64,000 bases of DNA from Laccaria trichodermophora (taxonomy: Eukaryota; Basidiomycota; Agaricomycetes; Agaricales; Hydnangiaceae). Positions within the stretch are counted from its first letter, which is position 1. The number at the start of each line of letters is the position of its first letter. The translations under genes were made by a program, and so were the position numbers. The stretch lies in NCBI GenBank assembly GCA_018417955.1, contig JACTVC010000048.1, forward strand, positions 45,153 through 109,152, in the 5' to 3' direction. The notes beneath the pieces are model-generated. The model was not told where the DNA came from. It saw nothing but the letters and a program-made list of their open reading frames with translations, and did not search any database. Below, in pieces: positions 10,311 through 20,473 of the stretch.

Positions 10311-12150
10311 TTTTTGGGAGCCCCCAGCGGTAATTGAGGGGGTAGAAAAGGTGAAATAATGAGGTTGGGGACGTACTGCCGTGCTAAATCAAAGTTGTGT
10401 CTGGAGATGGCGTCCGCGACGCAATTGAGTTCTCCGGCGATGTGGAGGACTTGGAGCTGTATGTTGCAGTAGATGCATGCGTCAGCTGCATTTATGAGGA
10501 TAGGATTATAGTGGGGGAGGCATCTCAGTGTGTTAAAAATCGCAACGGTGTTGTCGTTATCGGTGTAGATAAGGATTTTCGTTGCTGGAGATACATGGAG
10601 GACGTCAGTGACATGGCGGAGTGCGGATAGGACACATAAGGCTTCCAAAAAGAAGATGTGCTCATCTGTGGTGTCGTCCGGAGTGGGTGAATAGAAGCCG
10701 ATGCAATTGTCAGGCAACCAAAAACCCATCCCTTGTAGACAGGCATCACAGAACAGTGTAATGTCGGCAGAATCAGCGTTCCAATAAATTTGATGGATTA
10801 GTCGAACGCCGCTGTCATGTTCGAGGTGGTTTGCAGCCCATTCAAGATCAGCACGGACGGCGTTGTTGACTCTGACAATTTGATTTGGGGCCGATTTGCC
10901 ACCTATCTTCGCATAAAAATTATTCAGTGCTGGTCTGAGCAAAGGGAAGACGTTGAAACTCCAGTTGATCCAACCTGCCAGTCTCTGCCATTCACGGAGG
11001 GTGAATTTGTGTTTGGTGGAGATGAACTCGCGAATAGCAGTGATCAATTGCTGTAGGGTGTCGGATGGCATGGTCATGGAGAGTGTGTTGGCATCCACTT
11101 CTATCCCAATGATGGTTAGTGGCGAACCGAAGCTTTGCTTACTCTCTTTGTGGGGTAAGTTGATTTCATCCCATAATTCGAGTAGTTTAACTTGGTTTGT
11201 GGGCATGAATTTGCGGTAAGGTTGGTACCATGTCACGTTTGAAGAAAGCTCTGGGCCAAACGAGTCGTCTGAGTACGTACCCAGGAGCTCAATGGCCCTT
11301 TTCTTCTTGGCGATCCATGACACCAAAGACATGAAAGCGATCCAATTGCAACCTGAACCGCGACCACCAAAGGCGGTATTCCTGTCGACATGTAGGGATC
11401 CGCCGATTCGATTAACCTGTTTGATCTGCCAGTAAGGGTCGACTGGGAGCAAACGGTAAGCCTCTGCTACATCAGATTTGAAGAGTACGCAAGGTGAGTG
11501 AGGAGAGTGCTCATGCATGGAGAGAAGAAATTGCCCCAAGTGTTGTAAATTATCGAGCGGGTATCCGATAATGTCTTCACGAGGGATCATACTGTTGAGG
11601 GAGAATTTCCCTGCGCTCTGATCAGTCACCATTCTCAGATCAGTGGAGTGAGGTTTAGGGACAGCGAAAACGGGCATGCAGTACATGCCGGGCAGGAGTT
11701 GGTCTCCAAACGATTCGGAGAAACGCCCTTTGAAGATCTCGTGATCGCGTTGGTCTCTGAGGAACTGGGCTTCGTCAGGGTTGTCAGGTTCGGGCAAAGA
11801 CAGATCAAGCGTATCAGGATATTCGCCAAAGTGAGTATCGGCCCAAGGCCAGAAACCCTCTCTGAGTCCCTTGCATACAGACTTGACAAAAGGTTTGTTT
11901 GGGTGAGTTTCGAGCAACTCTTCGAATCGGTCAACGAAAATAGGAGTGACAATGTCGAATAAATGAGGGTTTTCTCGAATTGTTCGACTGGCAATAGGAT
12001 TGCACAGCTCAGATGCAGGAATCCCGGGTAGTGGAATCGCGGTTTCTGTCCAGTCAGCGGATGAACGAGAAAAAATGTTCACCCCATCCCAAATATTATA
12101 CCTGAGATATTTCGGTCGTAGGTCATGCGTTAGATCCCTCTTTGACGTCG
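10307..12150 (-). CDS. Reverse transcriptase/RNase H of DIRS-like element
   Basis: The frame is open from 13606 to 10307 (1099 codons), but the first ~480 codons are the alternate frame of the gag gene. Recognisable protein starts near 12150. RT motifs in order: FAVPKPHSTDLRMVTDQS, the FKSDVAEAYR palm motif, the active site YSDD (about 11262-11275, in GTYSDDSFG) and GIEVDA. RNase H follows, with acidic residues in FCDACLQG, FLEALCV and YTDNDN. The RT is in the +1 frame relative to gag, so it is probably made by frameshifting or from a separate start. It ends in an ATGA overlap with the recombinase ORF. No stop interrupts it. Confidence 0.9.
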
Positions 12151-13610
12151 CAATCCTTTTGGCCGTGACCTGAACGTTTGCATCGTTTGCAAGCGTGGCG
12201 GAATCTGCAATCGTCTGCGGAATTTCTGCATCCATTTGTTGAGTTGAAGCGGTTACAAATTTCTGACTTTGTCGCTTTTCCAGTGGATCGTTTGCTTCCC
12301 AATCTGATGTGGTCGGATTCAATCCCATCTGGCATGAGAATGGCCGAATAGAATCTTGTGAAGCGGTGAGTATCTGTGAGGAGTGCATTTTGACCGCCCC
12401 CAACTTCGTTTCGGATGGCGATGTCGTAGAGAATAATTTTGCGATGGGCGGATGCAATTTTGGCAGAGAAGTGGCCCTCGATGTACTCACCATAGTCACA
12501 GAGTTCTTGTTCACGGTGAGGGAAAGCGAATTTAATCGCTTTGACGGTGGCATTCCAGGCACTAGTCCACTCGCCGCTCGTTTGGACCTTCTTTGCTGGC
12601 TCTGATCTTCCAAGGGATATTTCAGTAGATCCCACGCGTCCAATGTTCTCTTTAGGAGCGGATATATGGTGCAGTGAGGAGAACACGGCGTCAAGGTTGA
12701 CAGCCTGTCCTTTGACGATGTTGTCCCATTCTGAAGTGGGGAAACCAAGGGGTGCTGTCCTTGAATTTTGGATCCATTGACGGACGACTTTGTAATCGCG
12801 AGCAAAGAGTTGGAGGAGTCGTTGAGATTCCTCGCAATCTCTATCTCCGCTACGCCTGGCTTCTGCCTCGCGGCTATACCAAGGCATTTCGGATTCGAAG
12901 ACCCGTCGTTTCTTGTTGGATGGCTCGTCAGTGTCGTCTTCATTGTCAGACCCTGGGAGGGAGTTTCCCCTTTTTGATTTGTTTGAATCTCTACTGATCT
13001 GAGAGATGAGTTCGTCGATGGCTCGGTCTGCATTGACGTTCCTTGGCTCAGGTTGTCCTGACAGAACTTGGTCTGGTTGTAATCCGACCTCGGCGTGTCT
13101 GCCTCGCTTAGACGCTGAAGAAGAGAGAGCTGTGTATTCATCAAGAGTTTTGGCGTAAAATTCAACGGCCGCATCTTTCGCTCGATTGGTCCTTGACGGG
13201 TTGAAGTCGAGGATCGATATGATGTTTGATAAGGCTTTGAGTTTCGTGATTTCTCCTTTCCTGAATTTATCGACGACATCATCCATATATTTGATGGATT
13301 CTTCTTCAAGTTGAGGTTTCTGCCCTGAGGTGAGTTTGGTGTCATCTTTGATGTCAGGGTTGTCGTCATTATCTCTGGAGGGTTCATCTCTTCGTGGGGT
13401 GAATTCATTCCCGTCGGGGGTCTCATCCTGCCGAGTAGCGTTGGTTCTGTCTCCAGGCTGATTTGTGGATCCGCTACTCCTTGTATGCGCAGTCTCTGCA
13501 GGAGAGTTGGTTGGTCCTTCACCTGGTCCAGTTGCATTTGATCCCAGAGCCCCGGATGACCCATTACCTGGGATTGGTTGTGCAAAAAGTCTCGCATGAT
13601 CTTCACTCAT
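12123..13610 (-). CDS. Gag-like protein of DIRS-like element
   Basis: 495 aa starting MSEDHARLF. The first ~110 residues are low-complexity Gly/Ser/Asn/Pro, followed by a charged region with an SNKKRR basic patch, then a globular segment. The C terminus carries two zinc-binding motifs: a CCCH type (C-x8-C-x6-C-x3-H, beginning CNRFNSTNGC) and a retroviral-type knuckle CKRCKRSGHGQKDC (CX2CX4HX4C). This arrangement suits a nucleic-acid-binding structural protein and also appears in the second DIRS-like element at 57805-58197. The ORF is intact. The start is chosen as the only upstream ATG, 40 bp from the 5' direct repeat. Confidence 0.88.
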   Translation of the reverse strand: MSEDHARLFAQPIPGNGSSGALGSNATGPGEGPTNSPAETAHTRSSGSTNQPGDRTNATRQDETPDGNEFTPRRDEPSRDNDDNPDIKDDTKLTSGQKPQLEEESIKYMDDVVDKFRKGEITKLKALSNIISILDFNPSRTNRAKDAAVEFYAKTLDEYTALSSSASKRGRHAEVGLQPDQVLSGQPEPRNVNADRAIDELISQISRDSNKSKRGNSLPGSDNEDDTDEPSNKKRRVFESEMPWYSREAEARRSGDRDCEESQRLLQLFARDYKVVRQWIQNSRTAPLGFPTSEWDNIVKGQAVNLDAVFSSLHHISAPKENIGRVGSTEISLGRSEPAKKVQTSGEWTSAWNATVKAIKFAFPHREQELCDYGEYIEGHFSAKIASAHRKIILYDIAIRNEVGGGQNALLTDTHRFTRFYSAILMPDGIESDHIRLGSKRSTGKATKSEICNRFNSTNGCRNSADDCRFRHACKRCKRSGHGQKDCDVKEGSNA

Positions 13611-13649
13611 CAGTTTAAGTGAGGAACGATGAATACGTTGTATTTGATA

Positions 13650-13882
13650 TGACGAAAAAGACGTATGTTACTGGATAATAGAGTAAGATATCAAGACTGG
13701 AGCCTAGATAGAGAAATGGGAAATCATACCTGGTTGAGGAGTGAGATGTCAAGACGAGAGCCTGGTGGAAAGGGGCGTCTCAATCTCACTCCTCAACCAT
13801 GAGGGGTTGATCTAAGAATATGTCAAGTCCTGGTAGCGCGCATCCAGGCGTGGATTGCGTGAGTTGGGAGCAGCGGCTCTTA
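13650..13882 (-). repeat. DIRS-like element direct repeat, 5' copy (233 bp)
   Basis: Partner of 9405-9637. In element orientation it lies just upstream of gag and may carry promoter or terminal sequences. Confidence 0.85.
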
Positions 13883-13883
13883 G

Positions 13884-13911
13884 TAGTCGTGTGTCAGCGG
13901 ACACACGACTA
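13884..13911. repeat. Perfect 12-bp hairpin at the DIRS-like element's 5' edge
   Basis: TAGTCGTGTGTC (13884-13895), loop AGCG, then GACACACGACTA (13900-13911). It directly abuts the outer edge of the 233-bp repeat. Its position at the element border suggests a terminal or circle-junction structure, or a recombinase core site; this is inference. Confidence 0.8.
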
Positions 13912-13982
13912 TGGTTGTGCGCGTGCAACTTAGCCTTGGTCGGTTTTCATTGGACTTGAGTAAACACCTTGTTTAAACTCGA

Positions 13983-15950
13983 ACAATGACAACACTAAGC
14001 TAGCCACTAACTCCAGTGGCCCAAAGAGTGTGGGAAACAGTTCCCAACCTAAATGTGCACTGTGCCTGACATTAGGTGTGGCAGAAAAAAGTGTAATGCT
14101 TTTCCGAATTAGGAAATGGCCCAATTAGGAAATAGTGCGGACATCGTCCTGAACAGTGACAACACCAAGTTAGCCACTAACTCCAGTGGCCCAAAGAGCG
14201 TGGGAAACAGTTCCTGACCTAAATGTGCAGTGTGCCTGACATTAGATATGGCAGAAAAAAGTGTAACGCTTTTCCCAATTAGGAAATAGTGCGGACATTG
14301 TCATGAACAGTGACAACACTAAGCTAGCCACTAACTCCAGTGGCCCAAAGAGCGTGGGAAACAGTTCCCAACCTAACTGCACACTGTGCCTGACATTAGG
14401 TGTGGCAGAAAAAAGTGTAACACTTTTCCCAATTAGGAAATAGTGCGTACATCAAAGTGGACACTACAAAATTTTAGCATCACTTTGGTCAAAGCTATTG
14501 GTAAATATATGTAAACAAACTTCGAAATGAGGGTTTTCTGACTTCCTCTGCTTAAATAAAAATAAATTATGGTTCCTGATACCATGGCATGGTATGAGGA
14601 TGCATGGTATGGTGTGGTATAGTATGGTATGGTGTGGTATGGTATGGTATGGTGTATGGTATGGTATGGTATGGTATGGGAGTGCAATACCATGGTATGG
14701 TATGAGGGTACATGGTATGGTATGAGGGTGCATGGTATGGTATGAGGGTGCATGGTATGGTATGAGGGTACATGGTATGGTATAGGAGTGCAATACCATG
14801 GTATAGGAGTGCAATACCATGGTATAGGAGTGCAATACCATGGTATGGTATGAGGGTGCATGGTATGGTATGAGGGTGCATGGTATGGCATGAGGGTGCA
14901 ATACCATGGTATGGTATGGTATGGTATGAGGGTGCAATACCATGGTATGGTATGGTATGGTATGAGAGTGCAATACCATGGTATGATATTTTGATAATGA
15001 AGACTCTTAGGACAACAAGACTTGATTCTATTTCCAATTAACAAGACTTTGGATTGGACAGATTCACTCAGCTTCAATAAATTGGACCAAATATTATGAC
15101 AAAGAAGACTTTGGCCAAACACTCAGGACAACAATACCTGATTCCATCATATGTACTTTTTAAGAAAATTGAGATTATATGCTGTTGTTGGCCATACTAT
15201 ATGTACATGCTATGTAAGTAGGTAGGACTGCCTGATTGGCCCTACTGGGCAAAATATATTTGACCTATTATTGGGAGGATTCATATTAATGGCTTTTTAG
15301 AAATGAAAAAACCCTCAATTGAACTGATTTCCAAAGGTTGGAGTTGACTTATCTAGCCTCCACTTGGAGTTGGAAATCTTAGAAAAAACCTGAAGAACCT
15401 TTCCACTTTTCTTTGCTTCTCAATGACCACTTCATCCCAATAGATGTGGTATTGTTTGATTTGGATGAATATTGTTCAAATAGAAAGGACTGGGAAAGAC
15501 ATGTATCATTAAATGGCTTTGGATGCATGAGAAAAGCTGGGATAAAGCCTATTTAAATTCATTTTCAATAGATGGTTTGGACTATCTAGCCTCAATTTGT
15601 AGTTCAATATCTCAAGAAAAACATGGAGAACCACCCCACAAAAAATGGTACCCAATGGACCAGTATTGCAGCCTGCAGAATTTATTTATTTATTTTGGAA
15701 AAGGACCCCAGACACCCTGTGACAGCTTTGGTATGATGGTATCATACCATCTGGTATGGTATAACATGACATGGTATGGTATGGTAACTTGGTATTGGTA
15801 TGAGTGGGATATGGTATGAGTTTTCCATTCCATGGTACCATGGTATTGGTATGGTGCTCACATACCACTCTGGAATGGGTACCCTTGAGGTACCCTTAAA
15901 TCAAAGAATTCATATACCTCGGGGGTACCCTAAAATGGGTGACTGAAGTG
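13983..15950. repeat. Right terminal inverted repeat arm of the 9.7-kb element
   Basis: Inverse of 6228-8196. It contains the mirror 154-bp tandem repeat (13983-14450), the mirror CATAC satellite (14587-14990) and unique sequence to the terminus GGGTGACTGAAGTG. Confidence 0.9.
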
Positions 15951-16560
15951 AACATACCTAGCTGTTTGAAAATTACAGTAGAGTGTTTAGCTAGGCTGTT
16001 AATCTTCAAGAACCAACATCTTAACCCTTCAGGATTGCTGTACCAAGTGGGGATGCCATCGAGTTTGAGCTTGGTGTCGAATTATGGCTCTGGGGGAGGT
16101 TTCGTTATGGGAGAATTCGCATTATCCAAGTTAGACATGAAAGGATTACTCTGTGGATTACCCTGAGAAGGTATTTTCCTGGATCCTCTGCGAGGGCCTT
16201 TATCACCCCCTCCATTGTCGCTGTTGTCACCATCAGAGTCACCTGGGTCACCTCCTCCTCATGGTTGTTTGTGTTGGCCTTGAATTGCCAATTTATGCCA
16301 ATGAGAGTAATTGGACTCATCCTCTCCCTCTCGTGATTCACAGATTGAGCTTGGTCCAGGGTTTGTAACCTCTGGCTTGTTGGTGTCTTCCAACGTTACA
16401 GGTTCTCTAGCATTTTTAGAGTCTTTGACGCCTAACAACTCTCTGAGCACACGTGAGGAGTTATTCTGTGCCAGGCATCCAAATATCAAAGTATTCATAT
16501 TGACTACCGGGTGATTAGATTGGGGTTTCGGTTTCTTCAAGTATGCAGAGTGTTGTGTAA
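15951..16560 (-). pseudogene. Gypsy relic gag, N-terminal part
   Basis: Begins with the target duplicate AACATAC followed by CTAGCTG, matching the intact gag at about 28040. The minus-strand frame contains RELLGVKDSKNA, aligned with RELLGFKDSKKN of the intact gag, and upstream NSSRVL versus NTSSKAL. The frame is broken several times. Similarity fades beyond ~16560, and 16570-17140 is AT-rich with nothing recognisable. Confidence 0.88.
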
Positions 16561-17149
16561 GTTCTGTCATTCAGGAATGTCCCTAGATCACGTGAGTTTC
16601 CTATGATAACCGTAAGGTTGATGAAGGGGTGAACATGTATCAGAATCATTAGTACTATGACTTTAACAGTTTCTGACGATTTAGTAGTTGATAGCCCTAG
16701 GCTTTACCAAATACTAATGAAGGTGGTCGCACTTACTCTTTCTCAAGATCTCAAGTTCACATGAAGTTTTGGGGTAAAAAGGCAAAATGATTTCCTCAGC
16801 TAGCTTTACAGTCTTATTAAATATCCTAATGACTACTTTCCAGATCCTAATAGAACTTTGTGGAAGCTTCTGTCATGTTCTTGTTTCTACAAGAACTACT
16901 GAGTCATCCTTTGTTTGAAATAGAAGTGATATGTTTGACTGTTTGGCTAAGTCATGTTTGGTCAAATATGCATACAAATACGCATGCTGGAGCACATATA
17001 GATTCAGGTATACTACACGCTATGTAACTTTATGAATATAGAATCCCTAAATCGATATTGTTTATACAGTAAGGAGAAAAGAGAAATAAGAGACTTGAAC
17101 TGAGGGTAATTAGAGGGAGAGGGAATACATATATGTAGAAGGCACCATA

Positions 17150-17640
17150 ACAGCTCATTTTAATCACCTCATTTACATGAATGCAACCCAATTTACAGCA
17201 TAAAAAAAATTCAAAGTACCTCACAAACCATGGCATAAACTATTTGGCCTGTAGTAGAGATGAAACATATATTATATTATCATGAGTTCTCATGCAATTT
17301 TAGGCTTGTTAGAAATGCACAAATTAGAGCTTTAAATCGGGTCTGAGAGCCCCTAATATTTCGATGTTTGAGGTGACCTCCGATAACATTTACCATTTTT
17401 AGGCAGATTCTTCACTAGTAATTGGTTCATAGCCCTGCAAGTTCTGCACCAGATGCTACATATATAGACACATTGGAAACAGCTTAAATGGCAAAAGATA
17501 CCTTATCTTCTTTGTTGCTGCAATTTTTGTAGGACATTCAATCTCTGGACAGTGGTGCACTTTCTTCTTGTTCCAGTCTTATCTTGATCATACATGATTC
17601 ATATACAATAATGAATGTTCTTTCTAATGAAATTTAGTAT
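17150..17640. repeat. Dispersed repeat R1, CpG-depleted copy
   Basis: Inverse copy of 53830-54390. Shared blocks include GAGCCCCTAATATTTCGA, CTCCGATAACATTTACCATTTTT and CATATATTATAT. At many sites where the other copy has CG, this copy has TG or CA. Function unknown; it is likely part of a DNA transposon. Confidence 0.8.
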
Positions 17641-17950
17641 ACTGTACTGATCCAATCAATTCATCGGTCACATGTCACAAGGGTCCGAAATCAACAAAAT
17701 TTTAAGGGGTCACAGGTCACGGGGGCCAGGGATGAAACTACCAAATCAGTCAGAAAAGAAGCAAAATTGGGTTCCTTTTTTGTTAGAAACCGATTTTTTC
17801 CCCCTCTGCATATTTCTAGCAAAGTTCTCTAAACTATCCTAAATTATCTATAGACAGAGGGCCACTCCAACATTTTGATGAAATTTTCAGGCAGTCACAC
17901 CTCCCCTGGTGATGTGACGAAACCAAAATTTCATTGCATCTGTCACAGGT

Positions 17951-19264
17951 CACAGGGTTAGTGCTTGGAAGTCTGGTCTAGTCCAGTCTTTTGTCAAATT
18001 TTGACAAGACTGGGACCAGGACCATCCTCACAGGTTGAAGAACCTCAAAAAACTGGACTGAACTAATGTCAACTGGTTCAGTGCAGTTTTTGTTGGTTTT
18101 TTACAGTTGAGAAACCAGTCTTAACCAGTTTTGGTCTCAACTGGTTGACAACCGGTCTTGGACCAGTCTCAGAGCAACTAATATAGGGAACATATGTATC
18201 TAATTTACTACATATACTAGTACTACATACATGAGAGTGAACAAGGGGGGACAGGGGGGCAGGGCAGCACTCACGTGTCCTTGTTGTTGTCCATCATTGC
18301 CTGTCTCCTATTCTTTGCATCATCCTCAGTTGAGTGAGGTGGTTTGGATGCAGGTGGGACTGTGTTCGTAGTCGTCGTTGCTGGTGTGTTGCATACCTGC
18401 TGCCTGGTTGTGCCGTGTGGTGGTTGTAGTGGGGTGGGGTCATCATTAGCAAGCTGGGTTAGGAGGAAGGTGGAGGTGCTTACCATGTAATGAAATGACG
18501 AATGACAATATCATTGTTTGTCATTTGGTTGCCACGTCACTGACAGTGACGTGGCACCTTGGAGGGAGTCATTGATTGTGGTAGGCAAGGGGTCCGTCAT
18601 GGCTGTTGCCAGATCTTGGTGGTGGGTGGTGGGATGTGGGCAGTCGTTGATCACTGAGGTGGGTGGTGGGCAGTCATGTTCATTGTCTGGCAACGTGGCA
18701 CTGGGATTGATGTGAGAGATGATAAATGGATGGTGGGGTGCTTACCACAGAATAACCCAGAATAATGAACACTCGTTGCCATGTTGCTGTCAGTGACATG
18801 GCAGTTAGACCTTGCAGGTGCTCATTCAAATGCAGCAGTAGGGGTTGTTGTGGAGGCTGTGATGCATTGTGGCCATGTGGGTATTGTAGCTGAGCCTCCA
18901 GTGTGTGAGGTGGTGGTCAATGTGTGGGCATGAGTGTCGTTTAGCCCATGGCGAGCACTCACGATGCAAGGTGATGGTCAGGAAGGGTGGTGGTGGGAAA
19001 GGGTGGGAAGAGAGCATTTGTGTTTGTGAATTCTATTTGTTTATGAGTTTTGTTTGGTTAGGAGTTCCAGTAAAGACTGGTTAAGACCAGTTAGACTGGT
19101 CTTTTGTCAGTCTTTAAATTTCCGAAATCATTAGAGACCAAAGACTGGACTGTGGTTGCGGTCTTTGATGGTCCTGGGAATTTCCGGTCTTCAGCAGTCT
19201 TGGTCCAGTCCAGTCTTGGTCTTTTTCCAGTCTTGGGACTGGACTTCCAAGCACTACACAGGGT
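17951..19264. mobile_element. hAT-like non-autonomous element with 8-bp TSD
   Basis: Terminal inverted repeats TAGTGCTTGGAAGTC (from 17959, and inverse ending 19256) are flanked by a perfect 8-bp target duplication CACAGGGT (17951-17958 and 19257-19264). An 8-bp duplication with YARNG-type termini is characteristic of the hAT superfamily. The 1298-bp element is rich in CAGTCTTGG/CCAGTC subterminal repeats and GTGG-rich sequence and encodes no transposase. Confidence 0.88.
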
Positions 19265-19295
19265 GCAATGGATTGATTGGATTAGTACAGTACTT

Positions 19296-19402
19296 GTAGT
19301 GTCAGGTTATCTCAGGACAGTTCAGGTTGCCCTCAAGTTGTCTCAGGACATCCTGTGATGCCTTGTGACACCCTGGGAAAAAGCTTACAAACATGTTTGT
19401 CC
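19296..19402. mobile_element. Fragment of DNA transposon D (left of the nest)
   Basis: Inverse match to the end of element D at 53712-53825 (CCTGGGAAAAAGCTTACAAACATGTTTGTCC and AGGTTATCTCAGGACAGTTC). Its terminal part resumes at 30696 after the nested insertions. The other end of D is absent here, so this copy is truncated. Confidence 0.75.
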
Positions 19403-19757
19403 CAAGGGGGCCCCAGGATTTCAGAAACAACACAGGGTAGATTTTTTTTGGTAAGCCGTCCACAATGTCCCCCCCCCCATCGCTCCTTCTAAATAAGGTA
19501 TGTTTTTTGTCCAAAAAGGGTATGTTTTTCCCACTACTTCTTTGAAGAATTTCCAGCTGGTGGGCCATGAACGCGTGAACCTTAAAATGAAACACTGCTC
19601 CCTTTTCAGGTGTACAAATCCAGCTTTTTTTCACATTTACTTTTGCCATGCAAGTCCGAGGTGAGCAAGAAAACTGGGAGGGACAACAGATTTTTCATTT
19701 TCCTTACACATTGACTTCCATGGTAAGTTATCAACCATTCAACTGCATTGGAGGTGC

Positions 19758-20438
19758 TGTTAGAGTTCACGGCTCTATGTTGGTGTATTCCTATGAATAC
19801 AAAATCAGTAGTTAGTCGTATTCTGAAAACGTTACCTGAGTTTGAGAGCCGAATGTGTCACACGAAGAATAGAAGATGTAGAGGGCGAATATTCCTAAAA
19901 GCGTGGAGAGTCTTGATTATCCGATAGCGGCGTCACTTGATGATCGAGACGTTAGCGCGTAGCTTTAACGGTCGATCAAACTTACTCAAGAGATGCTGCT
20001 TAGTCCTAAGAACTTAAGTCAAGTCAAATTGGGATAAAAGGTAAGAATGAATCTTACTTCTTACATTTCATCTAATTTAAATACAAGTGGAATGTAGTGT
20101 AGAAGTATCCAGATCCTTCCTATTCCTGCTACGACGTTCCTTCAAATTCCTTACCAAACATTATCTAACACAAGGGTGTTTGGTTAGACCTGTAATCCTA
20201 ACAGGACTTGTAATCCTAACAAATACAAAGCGCATGACGCGCGAATACAATTCATGTTTGAACGTGTTAGATGCGTTAAGTAGAATGACAACGGAATACA
20301 ACTACTTTAAGAAATAGTGAAATGGAATACAACTAGAAAAGAGCTAGTCAGAGAATACAACAATGAGATATTGGTGAGGTTGTCAGGTAGCAAGAATGAA
20401 AGGATAAGAAGACTAGTGATAACTTGAGTACCCTAACA
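19758..20438 (-). repeat. 3' LTR of the chromovirus (681 bp)
   Basis: Starts TGTTAGAGTTCACGG and ends GTACCCTAACA. Lacks the 28 bp that the other LTR has at 30058-30085. A short open frame (20087-20317) recurs in the other LTR and is not a gene. Confidence 0.95.
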
Positions 20439-20453
20439 TACCCCCACCTGTCC
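20439..20453 (-). promoter_or_regulatory. Polypurine tract
   Basis: On the minus strand GGACAGGTGGGGGTA lies directly 5' of the 3' LTR. This is the expected place and composition for the plus-strand DNA primer of an LTR retrotransposon. Confidence 0.75.
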
Positions 20454-20473
20454 TTGAAATTCGAAGTATCCGT

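Larger units (their letters stand above)
6228..15950. mobile_element. 9.7-kb transposon with ~1.97-kb terminal inverted repeats
   Basis: Left arm 6228-8196 and right arm 13983-15950 are inverted copies. Paired positions sum to 22179 over almost the whole length, and the translated frames of the two arms are identical, so the arms carry almost no indels. Termini are CACTTCAGTCACCC and GGGTGACTGAAGTG, with a 7-bp duplication of gag sequence outside. Each arm holds a CATAC satellite and a 154-bp tandem repeat and has no convincing gene. The core (8197-13982) carries a foldback element and a DIRS-like retrotransposon, probably both secondary insertions. No transposase was found, so the element looks non-autonomous and its superfamily is uncertain. 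Confidence 0.85.

Noticed and set aside
12150..13606. N-terminal ~480 residues of the 1099-codon RT frame as a separate domain
   Set aside because: This is the alternate frame of the gag gene, with no recognisable motifs; the real RT begins near 12150.
20087..20317. 76-aa ORF repeated at 30194-30424
   Set aside because: It lies inside both LTRs and is repeated only because the LTR is.
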